In this document: positions 51,260 to 63,693 of the stretch, one piece after another
Layout of the letters: each line of letters begins with the position of its first letter
Position numbering within the stretch: the first letter of the stretch is position 1
Assembly: GCA_024305405.1 (NCBI GenBank)
Contig: JAKNDB010000026.1
Location: 1 to 64,000 of the forward strand
Source of the DNA: Dirofilaria immitis
Taxonomy: Eukaryota; Nematoda; Chromadorea; Rhabditida; Onchocercidae
Length of the DNA stretch: 64,000 nt
Reading direction: 5' to 3'
Translations under genes and position numbers: made by a program
The notes under the pieces: generated by a model
Database searches by the model: none
What the model saw: the letters and a program-made list of their open reading frames with translations, nothing else
Told to the model about the DNA's origin: nothing

Positions 51260-51269
51260 GCCACGTCAC
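51260..51269 (-). promoter_or_regulatory. UPRE (XBP1-binding site) upstream of xbp-1
   Basis: CCACGTCA at 51261-51268 is the reverse complement of TGACGTGG, the core of the unfolded-protein-response element bound by spliced XBP1. It lies 124-131 bases upstream of the xbp-1 start codon, and a CCAAT pentamer lies just upstream of it in the gene's orientation. It fits the autoregulation known in other animals. Confidence 0.6.
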
Positions 51270-53096
51270 ATAACTTCACTGCAATTGGTATCACAACGAC
51301 AATAACCTCCCCGCCATCTCACAACCAACCAATCAGCCTATGTACACGTATACATAGGCATATATATATATGTACACAAGACATACATATTACATCTCTA
51401 TACGTCTGTCCGTCTGCTATCCTAGTATTGATTTTGACCAATCGATATGTTTGATCAATAGATTGATTAGATCGAGTGAGACGAAAGATGAATGAATGGA
51501 TGATGATTCACGAATGATGTACCATCATCATTTATAATTTCACACTATTAATTCAGAAAAAATTTTCTATCATATACATATATATATATGCATTTCATTT
51601 AATTTGATAAGATATCAAATTGATAAAAATACATGGAGAAGTGATGATAAGATAATTGATCTTTTTCATCTAAATTTTTCATTGTATTCAAAATATAAAA
51701 ATATTAAGAAAATTTGAAAAGACAGAATATTTCTTATCTTATCATCAATTTGATTATTATCATCATAATTGTTTATTTTTTCTCTTCTATAAAAATTATC
51801 TTATCTTTTAATTAAATAAATTATCAAAATTTATTATACATAAAAATGATATGATAAGTTTTACTATAAATAATTCTCATTATTAAGAGAAAAAAATCGA
51901 TATTAAAATCTGAAAAGATTATAGAAGCAACCATTAAGTGATTTCTATTATAACAATAATGATAGTAATACGAATCATGATAGAAACAATAATAGTGATA
52001 ATAAATAATAATAATAATAATAGTAATCATCATCAAAATAAAAAAAAACTAAAAATAAGTTAAAACATATTTCAATCTACAATACATATAATACCATATG
52101 ATTATCAAATAATTGAAGTGTAAAGTCAGAAATTCAAAAACTTGTTTATCGTGATATGTTACTAGGAAGAAAGAAAGGTCAATATTTTGTTTTTATGATC
52201 CTATCAAAAGGTTAAATTCTTCGAAGAAACATTCCAATACTCTATGTATATACATATAAGACATTCTGTTCACAACTAGGAATAATTCGTATTATAAAAT
52301 ATATAATTTATATCTTACGTATACACATAGCATAACACGTACAATTTATCTGCAATTTAAATGTATTTGAAAATTGCGTATAATCTTAGATATATACGCA
52401 CGCATAACACGTACAATTTATCTGGAATTTAAATATATCATTTGAAAATTGCGTATAGCAAATGAAGAAATAAAAATTAATTTATCAAAATATCATAATA
52501 TTACTGATACTTTGCAATGGAATTCTAAAAAAAAAAAGAAGCATGTTAATCTAAAATATTAGTTAACAAGCTTCTTTAATCCCGTAATAATCCCAGAATA
52601 AATTCTTAAAATTGATTAATATAATTGATAATTCTATTTGCCAAAATTACTACAGATCTATCGTTAAAAAATGCTCTATAAGACATTCGCCTAACATTTA
52701 TTTTGAAACTCACAAGACTAGAATGTACTAGGCATATATGATATATCACACTATCCAATTTTATTTTTGAATTTTGAGATTATATTTTATTTCCAAAAAT
52801 TAAAACAAGAAATGGATATGTGGCTATTCACAACAGCAACAATTACAAATATGCTTTCTTTGCTACCAGAAAAGTCATCACGTTTTAGCAACCGGGTCAA
52901 AACTTTCAGGAAAAGTAATCACTTATCATTAAGAAATCAATTAAAAGCAATAGTTTTAAAGTTATTGGTCGTAATCGTTCATTTACTTCGAAGTGAACCA
53001 TATATTACTTCATTTAAAAAAATATGCAATATTCACGGAACTCACACATAATAATCAAACAAAAATACTAAAGAACACAACTACACATAATAAAAT
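51270..53096. other. Intergenic, xbp-1 upstream region and DnaJ 3' flank
   Basis: The first 200 bases are less AT-rich and include CCAATCAG near 51329. The rest is AT-rich with an AAT tract near 51960-52025 and a diverged duplicate around 52300-52450 (CATAACACGTACAATTTATC twice). An open frame at 52767-53051 lacks support. Confidence 0.5.
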
Positions 53097-55968
53097 TTAA
53101 AACCACGAGGAAAATAATCCTTTACTAGAATGTGTGGGCGATGAATGCTTTGGCACAGTAAATCGTGCCATACTTTCCTTTTCGAGTGCATCGTATGCAT
53201 GATCCCGTTTCTGAAATATTAGCACTGATTTTTCAAAAATAATATTTTCGATTTGATATTTCACATCAATATGGATCGTAACGGATCTTTCCACTATTTT
53301 AGAATACGACAAAATGAAAAGTTAAATTAGGTACATTATAAAAAAATGTTCAGCGAATTAATAATACACCAACTCATAAAATTTATGGTCCAACTAATAA
53401 ATTAACACTTAATGGCGTGTCAATATTTGAAATTTTTGTTAAGCCTAGAAAATTGCAATTCATTCCAGTTTTATTATGTTTCAAAATTTTATGACGAAAG
53501 ACAACAATTCAAGCAATCATTGTAATCTCGAAAGCAAGAAACGAAATAATAACCTCAACTATTTACTTTTCTTAAGTTATTTATACCTAAAACTTGAATG
53601 TGCTTTCCTATTAAAGTTATCAAAAAGAGCATGCATATAACATAAAATATTTAAATTGCTGAATATTTAGTTTCTTGTCGAAATATTTGATATTTATAGA
53701 TAGTTAAATAAATAAATAAATTAGAGAATTTAAAATGAAGGTTGAAAATCCCATACTATCAAGTAAATTAAAAGTAAACGAATTCAATAAATTCTGTTCA
53801 ACAAAATTTTATAAAACATGTTTTCAGAAAATATAAAATTAGAAAGAACAGATCTGTTCATTTATTTCAAATATTAAAATAATGATGCTTCGTCACCTTC
53901 AGAAGAGAATTGATTTCATCCGTTTCATTTTTAGCCTCTCAACCACTTCTTTATATTTCTTAATCGCTTCAGTATATTCTACTTGGAATTTAGACATTTC
54001 ACTCTTTTTTTAATTAACGCCTCTTCTGTAGTCGTTAATTCATGTATCTGCAAAGATCTCTACTTAAGGCAAAGACGTTATTGTATATAAATTAAATGTC
54101 GCCGAATAACAAGATAATATAAAACAATCATATTCATTTCTAAAAACGGAAATTTATAATTTATTACTTACGCATTCAGTTGAGACGGGTGAATCATTAA
54201 GTGGAACAAATTTTAGCTGATAACGGACATCTTTAATCCAATTATCGCCGTATACGCACAAGAAGTGATCACGCTGCTCGAGTGTATGAGCTCCAACTAC
54301 TTCCAAAGTATCAAGTAAATGAAATGGTAATGGTGTATCTTTATCTTCCATATAAAATTTCATTGGAATAAATTCACTTAAATTAGCTCGGTTAAATGGC
54401 ACAAAAAAGATTTCAGCCACTGTGCAACCTTTCCGCTTGTTGCTTTCCTAAAAACAAGAATATAATAATATTTTTGCCAAATTATGAACTTGTATCATTC
54501 TAAATTTCATCATCTCTACAATTTTGGAACAATTTAAGAAAATCCGACATAAATATATTAGAGATATCTTTGAACTGACTGAATAAACATGAAGAATTAT
54601 TACCTGAATTATTCGGACACCACCTTCTTTGTCGAAAAGCACTAATTTGAATTTGCTCATTTGCGCTGACCGACAGATAACCATTAAACCATTTTTCTCC
54701 CATTCTAGTCGCATTGTTATCTTGAAAAAATCAGCTTCCTAAAAAAATCAAATTAATTGAAACTTGAATTTTACATTGTCAAAATGCATTGTAAAAAACA
54801 GCAAATTATATTGATAGCACAAATATCTTTCAGAAAATGCAAAATATGACAACAAAAGAATATTTTGAAAAAAGACAAATGTGCTTACTTGTTTACCAAC
54901 TGAACCATCATGCAAAACACCCTCCTTTAGAACGGTATATTTCGCATCGGTTGGTGTTCCCTCACATAAACTACGAGCTTGGGACAAGACTTTGGGTCCA
55001 ATTTGAGTCGGTATTGGTACTCTAATTTCGAAAATAATGCGCCAAAAACTCGCCCTGTATTATGAAATGATGGATAATATTTTACTGAGCGAATTCTGTA
55101 GATGGTAAAAGTGATGAAATCCACATTATACCAATGTTAACTTCCATCAAATATCTATGCATCGGAATCTTTACAGTTTCAAAAGTTTTCGACGCTATTT
55201 CATCAAACCAAATTTTATAACATCTCAGCAAATTCATCCTCACAAAATATATAATACACTATGCATTTTACATCAAATTAACATGATAAACCGATAACGT
55301 TTCAAAAACAATATAGTCCAATTTTTGAGTACGTCAAAATGATAGGTAAGAAAAAGTCTAAAATATTAACAAAATCTATTAAAGATCAGAAAAACCATAC
55401 CAACACCACCCATTTCACTGATATCTATCCCTTCAAAATCAACAAGAGCACCGGAAGGACCACTTAAATCATACTGTCGCCTTTTATTTGGATCCGATAA
55501 TACTGCATAAGCTATGGATATTTTCTTAAATTGTTCAGCAGCTGTAATGCTTTTTATTATATATTGCATAATTAATATCTGCAATTAAATTAATTCTAAT
55601 AAAGTGATAATCGTCATATTATTCCTCTTGCATATTAAAAATAAAGATTAATAGTTAAATAATTAATCTTTCGTGGATTGATATCATATCTTATCTTATT
55701 TCATTTTACATCATATAATAAAAATATAGAAAATAGATCCATCAAACACTTGTATTACATCTACTCCTATTATAACTGTAAATTTTTGAATTTCTCTAAA
55801 TTACTAAAACGTCAAGAAAAATCTATAACCTTTCTGATCACCAGGATTACGATCTGGATGAAATTTTAATGCTAATTTTCGATAATTATTCTTGATTTGT
55901 TGTTCTGTAGCATTCTTTTCCACTCCAAGAATTTCATAGTAATCAATTGCAGCATCTTTTCCACTCAT
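53097..55968 (-). CDS. DnaJ (Hsp40) protein of the ARG1-like type
   Basis: Seven exons, 5' to 3': 55830-55968, 55401-55541, 54889-55054, 54604-54738, 54172-54447, 53897-54047, 53097-53210; about 374 residues. The N-terminal J domain starts [16 protein letters not shown] and carries the HPD motif ([13 protein letters not shown]) that stimulates Hsp70. [15 protein letters not shown] and RRQYDLSGP follow. The next part ([41 protein letters not shown]) has the layout of plant ARG1-type J proteins, not of DnaJ-A/B chaperones. A predicted coiled coil ([18 protein letters not shown]) and a Ser-rich tail ending LFSSWF close it. Three single-base deletions break frame: a G next to 55022, the T-run 54005-54011 and the T-run 53928-53932. 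Adding the last two makes exon 6 exactly 51 codons. An acceptor-like AG sits about 16 bases before the ATG. Co-chaperone, likely at cytoskeleton or endomembranes by family analogy. Confidence 0.88.
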
Positions 55969-57407
55969 TGTTCTATTTCGCTATCCTATAATACTATAAA
56001 TAAATACATGTCTTCCTTATTAAATTAAGCAAAAACATTTATTACATGATAAAAAATTTATTTGATCAGAAATGAATTACTTGATAGTGAGCTGATATAT
56101 ATATCAGAAATGAATTATTTAATAGAAAAGTGAGATATAATAAAAGACGAAAAAGCAAAGAATATGATAATATTATCGTATATTAATGTAAAGAAATCAT
56201 AATTTTTTTGGTAGCATTGGATCTCTAATATTTATTATTGATATGAAAAGATAAATCTTTCCTAGATTAATTCCTTATCAGTTCCCGTCAATTTTCGATA
56301 GTATCTTAGCAGCATCAACTAACTGTTTCATCCCAAAGAATCAGAAAAATCCCACCTCGAATCGAAAAAATGACTTATGCCGAGCGCGAATCGAGAAAAT
56401 GACTCAGAAAGTACTGTAGGTAAAAAGTGCCGCGGTATCCGGAAAATGTTTCCGCTGTTTTTTTCCAGGGTTGCCTGGATTGTTTGGAAATGTATTGTGA
56501 TTGTTGTAGTAGGGGCTAGTAGATGCGGAAAACCGGATCAGGCAATTAATCAGTTTAGTTTCTCTTCAGGAAATGTCATTACCGCTCTTTTAACACTTAT
56601 TATCAATACCCGTTACAGCGGAATGCTGGCAATAAAATAGGGAATGTTGCAGAGGAATTTATGATTTATAGGATTGATAAAAACGGAAAGTATAGCTTCC
56701 AGATAACCAGCTTATATTATTGTTATTTTCCGAATGATATAATGTTTCTGAATCATTAATATGACTGAATTTTATGAATGATAAGCGTAATTTTTCCGAA
56801 TGAATGCAATTTTCTAAATAGTCTTAGTGTTTTCGAATTTTCATAAAATGCAATTTTCTCGAAACATTGCATTCTCGAATTAATAAGAAAAATAGAAATA
56901 ATAAATGATATTTAATATAAAAAAAAGAAAAATTAAAAAAAGCAAGTTTGAATCATGCCGATTGAATTGCAATATAATATTTAGAAAAATTTAATTTTAG
57001 TAAAATATTTTAAATTTAATAAAATGTTTTTTTTCTTCGAGTTTTTGCTAAAATTTTTTAGCGTACCTTCTACGATTGATTTTATTATTTTCTTTTAATC
57101 GTAGTATAATGCACATTGATATTTCAATTGATCACTATTTATATTAAAAAAAAAAGGCTTAAAATTAATAATGCAAACTTTGGAATTCTTTTTTGCTTCT
57201 TTTTTAATCATTTTACTTTGGAAATGTATTTTTCAGATTTAGAAGTTGAGATTTTCATTTTATATCAAAATGTATGAATTTCATTTTTAAAGCTGAATAT
57301 AATCATCGAAAGTTGCATATTATTAAATCAAATTAATTACGCGTAATAAATTGTATTCATAAAGTGATAGAAAAAAAAGCTTATTAATCGGTTATATTAT
57401 TTTTTAG
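55969..57407. other. Divergent promoter region, DnaJ gene / BRX1
   Basis: 1.4 kb between two divergent genes. A less AT-rich island at about 56280-56640 includes an 87-residue open frame (56377-56640) that matches no family I know; promoter DNA is as likely as a gene. The BRX1 start directly follows a TTATTTTTTAG acceptor-like tract. Confidence 0.5.
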
Positions 57408-59270
57408 ATGTCACGACGTTTCCGTCAACTAGAAAATGTCAATGAAATGTTACCGAAGAGACATAAATTAGTATCGGAAACATCGGAAAATTCGAATACT
57501 TCTGACGAAGAATCATTTGCAGTTTCATCAAAAAATGAAGAAATGTCACAACAGGTTTATATTTCGTTCTTCATTTTAAAATTTCTGAATTTCTCAAAAT
57601 TCTTTTATGAAGGCATAATTATCGTGAAGTTACAGGTCAAATCAAAATGGACAAATCGTGAGCGTGTGCTAATTTTTTGTTCTCGTGGTGCATCTTACCG
57701 CATACGTCATCTAATGAAAGATTTTTTAAATTTAATGCCTCATAGCAAATCGGAAAATAAGATGGACAAGAACAAATGTTTGGTATTAATTAATGAGATT
57801 GCTGAAATAGCAAACTGTACGAAGTGTCTGTATTTCGAAAACAGGAAGCATACGGTAAGCAAAGGAAGTTTCGACTATATAATTATTGTTAATTACAAAA
57901 TGCATAATCTCAATTCATTATATTTCCTGTTGATTGTAATGATTTCCAAGTGATATTAAAATATCATAATGATGCTATGAGCCTAGGATCAGTATGCTTT
58001 GATTCAGGACAATCTTATTATGCAGTATTGTCGTAAAGCAATTAAAAATCAGGCAAAAAACAAACATTTTTGTCAGATTATGATACCAATATAATTTTGA
58101 GTAGCATTACGATTATTCGAGATAGAATTATTCGACATTTTTGGTGCAAAAATATTACGATTATTCCCATAGATCACTGTGGATAACTCATTTTTTTAGG
58201 ACATGTATTTATGGATATCAAATACAACATATGGTCCGTCTGTAAAATTTTCGGTACTCAATGTGCATACCATGGATGAGATACGGATGTCTGGTAATTG
58301 TTTGAAGGGATCACGACCGGTGCTTTCATTCGACTCTACTTTTGATAGTCAGCCACACTTCTCACTTATCAAAGAACTTCTCATGCAGGTCGTATTCTTC
58401 TCTTCTGATTTAATTCCAAATACTAGTAAATTAATATTTACAATTTTATCTGTAACTCTATATCAATGATATGTTAACATTTTACTGTGTAGTACTGTTT
58501 GCAGACATTCAGCACACCATATCACCACCCTAGGAGTAAGCCATTTATTGATCATGTTTTCACGTTTTCAATAACTACGGATGGCAAAATATGGTTTCGA
58601 AATTTTCAAATTGTTGACGAAACGCCTGAACTTCAGGAGATCGGTATGTTACAAATTTAAAAGTATTTCAACGATGACATCTACTCTGATGTTCTTTTAC
58701 ATCAATAAGAATTAGCAGTATTTAACTGCTACAATAAATCGTTTTCATAAAATTAGTGAATCTGGTTTGCTAGAAAACATATCATTAACAATTATTTTAG
58801 GACCACGTATGGTACTGGAAATCATTCGAATCTTCGATGGATCATTCGAAGGTTCCGTTTTATATGACAATCCTAATTATGTGAGCCAGAATACGATTCG
58901 AAGTGAAATTAAGAAAAAGCATTCTCAAAAATACGCAATGAAGAAACTGGTTGAAAAGGTAATTTACTTCAAATGACACATTGATTATTCGTGAGATGTA
59001 ATTTTAAAGTTTTTTAAGAAATAATTTTAAGAAAAAATTTGTACATCATGTCCTTATCATCTCTTATTATTTTAGTCCCGTGGAATGAAGTTAGCGGAAC
59101 ACGCAACTGTGAAAATGCCTGACCCTGTGGGTGAAGTTTTCAATACCGAAAGAAGGTTTGTGGATCCTCGAGCAAAAGAAATCAAGCGAATTATAGAAAA
59201 AAGAGAAAGAAAAAGACGAAGAACAATAGAAGAGAAACCAAACTTCGAGTTAAATCTATGTTGCTTGTAG
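57408..59270 (+). CDS. brix-1: BRX1, Brix-domain 60S ribosome biogenesis factor
   Basis: Nucleolar protein needed to mature large-subunit rRNA. Six exons: 57408-57554, 57636-57854, 58200-58388, 58505-58643, 58801-58958 and 59076-59270; 348 residues, typical for BRX1, with no frame break anywhere. A charged N-terminus precedes the Brix domain. The domain opens with RVLIFCSRGASYRIRHLMKD (about residue 57), continues through LPHS-type MPHSKSENK and YLWISNTTYGPSVKF, the invariant GSRPVLSFD, FSTPYHHPRSKPFIDHVF, and closes with GPRMVLEIIRIFDGSFEG. The basic tail (KRIIEKRERKRRRT) suits nucleolar targeting and RNA contact. The ATG abuts a TTTTTTAG acceptor, so the transcript is probably trans-spliced. 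AATAAA at 59463 could be its polyadenylation signal. It serves as the clean control against which the indels in neighbouring genes stand out. Confidence 0.95.
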
Positions 59271-59627
59271 ATACTTTGCTGAGCTGGCTGAAGGGCGCTC
59301 AGTGTTATAATCTTGTTATCTTTACCACGGTTTATTATTTGTTGGTTATTATTTTTTCAAAAAATAATATGATTTTTATTTCACTGTTTTTATGGTTGTA
59401 GGCCACTATCTGAAATTATTACCCAAGAAAACGAAAAACTATTGAAAACGTCGAAAATGAGAAATAAACTTTGTAAGATTATGATTGCCTAGCGGATGAG
59501 TTACACGATGAGACGAGGAGTCAGTATTGAATAAACTAGTGCAAAGTTTCTTCCAAACCAGCAATTCCGCACAATATCCTTACGGTACACACCAGATTAT
59601 GGGATTCTAGTTTCCTTCGTGAATTTT

Positions 59628-59837
59628 ATGCGTAGACGAGAAGTCAATCGACCGAAACATGCTGCGGTGATAATTATACAAAAGCATCTTAACAATGTTC
59701 TTGATGGAATTGAAATTCATGATATTATATGCAAATTACCAAGCTTATATAAAAATAGAAAAACTGATTTGATCATAAGTAATATGACGAAATTAGAGCA
59801 TATTCAGCGACGTCATATGCTTTATTATAAGATGTAA
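59628..59837 (+). CDS. Hypothetical small basic protein downstream of BRX1
   Basis: The frame encodes 69 residues from ATG 59628 (MRRREVNRPKHAAVIIIQKH ... QRRHMLYYKM). An acceptor-like TTCCAAACCAG ends at 59561. Amino-acid use (many charged residues, balanced hydrophobics) looks coding. A longer model is possible: start at 59457, exon to 59472, then 59562-59837, giving 96 residues, if one T in 59624-59627 is superfluous. The gap of about 100 bases between a plausible BRX1 poly(A) site and the acceptor resembles a nematode operon. I recognise no family. Confidence 0.4.
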   Translation: MRRREVNRPKHAAVIIIQKHLNNVLDGIEIHDIICKLPSLYKNRKTDLIISNMTKLEHIQRRHMLYYKM

Positions 59838-60107
59838 TAAATCAATACAATTTTAGTATATTAATCGTTAGTAAATAACTTCACATCAACGAAACATCTT
59901 GATTAACATTAAGTACAAAACAACTTATGTCATCGACGACGTCAAATGAAATTTTAGGAAATGATTTAAAAAAATAATCACTAAGACAAAAAAAAAGAAA
60001 AGAAAGTCACAATATATAAAGGGCATTAGGTAAATGATTTGAGAGTTTGGAACATATGTATATGATTACAGAATGTGTTCCATAAAACAACTCAAAATGA
60101 GTGAGGT

Positions 60108-60707
60108 TCAAATTTTAGTCCTTCTTGCTACCAGTGATTCCCTTTCTTTTTCTTCGCCACTAACACAGTAATTGACTATTTTCCTAGTTTCACCTTCTGG
60201 ATGTGAATGCTTATGTTCATGTTGTTCAGCCTGGAAATTATCATAGAATTTATATATTAATATAAGCAATATAATAATACTAATAGTGTAACCATTCTAA
60301 CGAAAGGGACATTAGAAATTCCAATTATTTTTACTCAAAATGGTATGTAAATTTCTAAATCTTTAAATTCCGCAACTATATATTGATAAAATTAAACATT
60401 AAAATTATACTATTCCAACTATTATTTGGTAAAAGAAAGTTCAACTTTTGCTTCAATTATTAAACACTTTATATGGATATAATTGATTTGAAAAAATTAA
60501 ATATTCAATTTAAGAAAAGCATTAATTATTTTAGAATAGTATTTTAGAATAGACATTTTAGAATGAGATAACCAAGAAGCACAATGATTTTTCTAGAACT
60601 TTTAACATTGTTCTTACCTTAGTTCTTTTGCCGGTACCTTTTCCAACTTTTTCAATATCCGCTTCACCTGTTTCAAATTCATTCGCAAGTTTTTCGGCAT
60701 TTGACAT
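60108..60707 (-). CDS. Small hydrophilic protein, 70 residues
   Basis: Two exons, 60618-60707 and 60108-60230, join in phase 0 with consensus AAG|GTAAGA and TTTCCAG signals. The protein starts MSNAEKLANEFETGEADIEK, carries a basic GKGTGKRTK stretch, then an EQHEHKHSHPEGE histidine-rich run, and ends RRTKI. It is strongly charged with no membrane segment; possibly nuclear or disordered. The His cluster could bind metal, which is speculation. The TATTTTGCAG acceptor 28 bases before the ATG suggests trans-splicing or a 5' UTR intron. It is convergent with BRX1 and its downstream ORF. No family recognised. Confidence 0.7.
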
Positions 60708-63281
60708 TTTCGGTTATTTCACTAACTCACTTCTGCAAAATATATTAGAAGAAAATTGGTCGTTTTAAAACGAAACCAATAATATCAATATCAAAATAGA
60801 AACAACATACGATAATCAATAACAAAAAGTTAAGAAAATCTTTAAAAATAAAGAAAAAAACCAAAAAAGTTTGAAAATAATAAATAATTTTATAAATGGG
60901 AAAAAAATGAAAAATTATAAAAGAGTATGCTAAGGTTGGAAAAGTTTTTTTTTCTTTTTATTAATTTTTGATTTTTCCATTCTTTTTTTATTGAAATATA
61001 TTAAATGCTATTTCATTTAGACATTTCAACAAATTCATATCTTAATATCTCGAAAATTCTACTGCATTATATTTCAATAAATTCTTGATTTAAAATTTTT
61101 TCGAAACTTCAGATTAAATTTGCTTTATCAGTTGTATGGAATGAGAATAAGATAACAAAAAGAAGCAAGATAAAATTGACAATCATCATTGACTATATCA
61201 ATGAATAATTTTTAGTGATAAATAAAGGGAGAGAGAAAGAGAGCGGGAGATTATAGTGCGCAATATGATCATTCAATTAATATCATAAATGAAAATCAAA
61301 AACTTTCTCGAAATATTTAATCAAAATGAAATTTCTATCGTTCCGATTATTTATTAAAATTTTTTTAAATAAATTATAATTAAAAAGTTTTAATTATGCG
61401 AAATAATTTTTGTTAAATATTTAAATTCCAATAATTTAAATTGTTTAAATTCCATTTCTGATTAATGGTTATAAGTAAATTTTCATTACAATTATTTCAA
61501 AATTTCACTATAATAGTTAATTTTCGCTATTATATAAATATTGATGCATTATGCATAATTAATTAATTTTTCTCAAATATAATTAATATTTAACTAAGTA
61601 TTTTTCAGCTATCAAATTATGATATATGTTTTTCGCTAAAATTTGTTTTAATAGCATATGGAGTAAACAAAATAAAAATAAAGTAATAATTTTTAACTCA
61701 GAAATTTTATAAATTTCGTCCTTAAAACCAATAAGTAAACAAAATAAACAAATAAACAATATTTTATAATTGAATAACTTAATGTTAATCCCACTGATAC
61801 AATCCGATCATTATCAAAACATACAGAAAATCAATATTCAAATCAATCGATTAGCTATAATGCTATAGAAATTGATAATTGATTCTAATTTTAGATTGAC
61901 AATTAGATTTTTCTCTTCCTTTCGATTTCATTATTACTACTCAGTGCTTGAAAAATCAATCTATAATGGAAGAAAAAAAAGGATTCAGAATCCTGAAAAG
62001 CAATAACCTGTGACAGAAGAAAAAAAGGATTCAGAGCCCTAGAAGCAACATAACACAATTATTGCGTTTGTTGTATGTGTGGAGAAAAAAAAGTGAATGA
62101 AAAAAATTTCGTTTCACCTGAATATATTTTGGCTTTTCGTTAGTCGGTGGGATATTCGTTTAAAAAATAAATTTATAAATTATTTTTAAACTTAGCATTT
62201 ATTAAAAATAGCAGTGAAAAAGATAGAAAAAAGATAGGAGAAAATTAGAAAAGAATAATTAAAATAAAAATAATATTATATTAGTAATTATTGCTTATCT
62301 TTGAATAGAATCAAATTTTATTTTAATGAAAATTAGTCTTTTAGCAAAGAAGAATTTTATGAAAGAATTTAATTTATACACTTTTTTTCACATGCGATAG
62401 AAAATTCGGTATTTTTTTCAGATACGAACAGATAACATGAATATGTTTTCAATCATTAAATATCCATAAATTGATGGAAAAATCAATTTAACGACAATGG
62501 AGCATATGTATGTTATGATATGAAAACGTAGGAGAGTGCACGTGTTTCACGTACGATATATTCATGTAACGATGAAATAGCAATATTGCTAATTTATGCA
62601 TTTTCCGTAGCAAATATCATGATCTCAAAGTAAAAGAGTGTGTTGAAAATGAGGGTTTCAGACGAGCAAGATAAAAGGAAAGAAAAGAGATTAGAGTTAA
62701 AATTTGGTGCGAAATGAATGATTTTGTTTTTTTTTTTTGAATTTTAATTAAATTCTCATTAGAGATATAAGCTTTATTTGACTATGATCAGTAAGTATTC
62801 CAATTTCAGTAATTTACTTCGTTTTAGAAGATATCATATTCCATGTTGCAATCCAATTTTAAATTTGCTATTAATAGGTATTCGTTTGATAAGAATTTCA
62901 TAAATTATACATTGATCAATTTCCTTTGATCCAGTGTAATTAGACGAATGGCGAAAGAAAATATGTTTGGATTTCAGACATTCTGAAATCTTTGAATAAT
63001 CGTCGTAAAATTTTTCTATTTCATCGTTTCCGTGCATTATTTTTCATTTGATAGCATTGATTGATTGTGTTACTTTTATGATACTTTTTGTTCTTTTTAT
63101 GTAAATAAGAATATGGCAAAATGTCATATTTATATATTTTGAATGCTTGTATACATGATAATTTGATGATATGAAATTATATTAATTAATTTATTGTCGA
63201 TTTGTTGTAGGTGCATTTATTTACAAAAAAGTTTACAATTCCACGTTATTTTATTTGCAGTGGATCAAATATTTGGTATAA
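60708..63281. other. Intergenic, mostly AT-rich
   Basis: 2.6 kb, no well-supported gene apart from the possible small ORF at 62834-63037. A short direct repeat lies at 61970-62042 (AGAAAAAAAAGGATTCAGA twice). Confidence 0.5.
62834..63037 (-). CDS. Hypothetical 67-residue ORF
   Basis: An ATG-initiated frame (MHGNDEIEKFYDDYSKISEC ... KFKIGLQHGI) with an amino-acid mix less skewed than chance AT-rich frames. No domain, signal peptide or splice signal is seen. It may be a small gene, a terminal exon or chance. Confidence 0.25.
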   Translation of the reverse strand: MHGNDEIEKFYDDYSKISECLKSKHIFFRHSSNYTGSKEIDQCIIYEILIKRIPINSKFKIGLQHGI

Positions 63282-63693
63282 ATGGAAATGATGGATTTAG
63301 ACAGGGATAAAAGGTAAGTACATTTTGAAATATTCTATGAAGTTCATTTTGAAGTAAGAAATACAATATATTGACATTGTATCCTTTTTAAAATGTAAAT
63401 ATATTTTCATATTTCTATTTTACAATGTAAAAATACTAAACGTAAGGATGGACTAAATATGTAGTGTATAAATGGATTTTGAAAATAATCAAAGTATAAT
63501 TATATACTTATCCTTTATGGGATGTTTCTTGGAAATAATTTATTGTTTCATTTACAGTATTGGAAATGTACTGATTGAAAGCAGCATTGCTGACGTAAGA
63601 GAAACGTTTGAAAGGTCTGATAGTTTGGGTTCCGCTGATGTAATAAATGCTGACGATTGCTATGAAAATGTTACGAAAGAACAGAAAATATCG
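63282..63693 (+). CDS. 5' end of a gene running off the window
   Basis: Two exons, 63282-63313 and 63558-63693, join in frame: MEMMDLDRDK, then SIGNVLIESSIADVRETFER and DSLGSADVINADDCYENVTK. Donors are AAG|GTAAGT and TCG|GTGAGA, and the second acceptor is TTTACAG. A TTATTTGCAG acceptor lies about 20 bases before the ATG and may be a trans-splice site. The visible 56 residues are acidic and Ser-rich with no known domain. The rest lies beyond position 64000. Confidence 0.6.

Noticed and set aside
52767..53051. 94-residue plus-strand ORF
   Set aside because: Lies at the 3' flank of the DnaJ gene, with no domain and no plausible start or splice context.
56377..56640. 87-residue plus-strand ORF between the divergent DnaJ and BRX1 genes
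   Set aside because: No domain; more likely promoter-island sequence.
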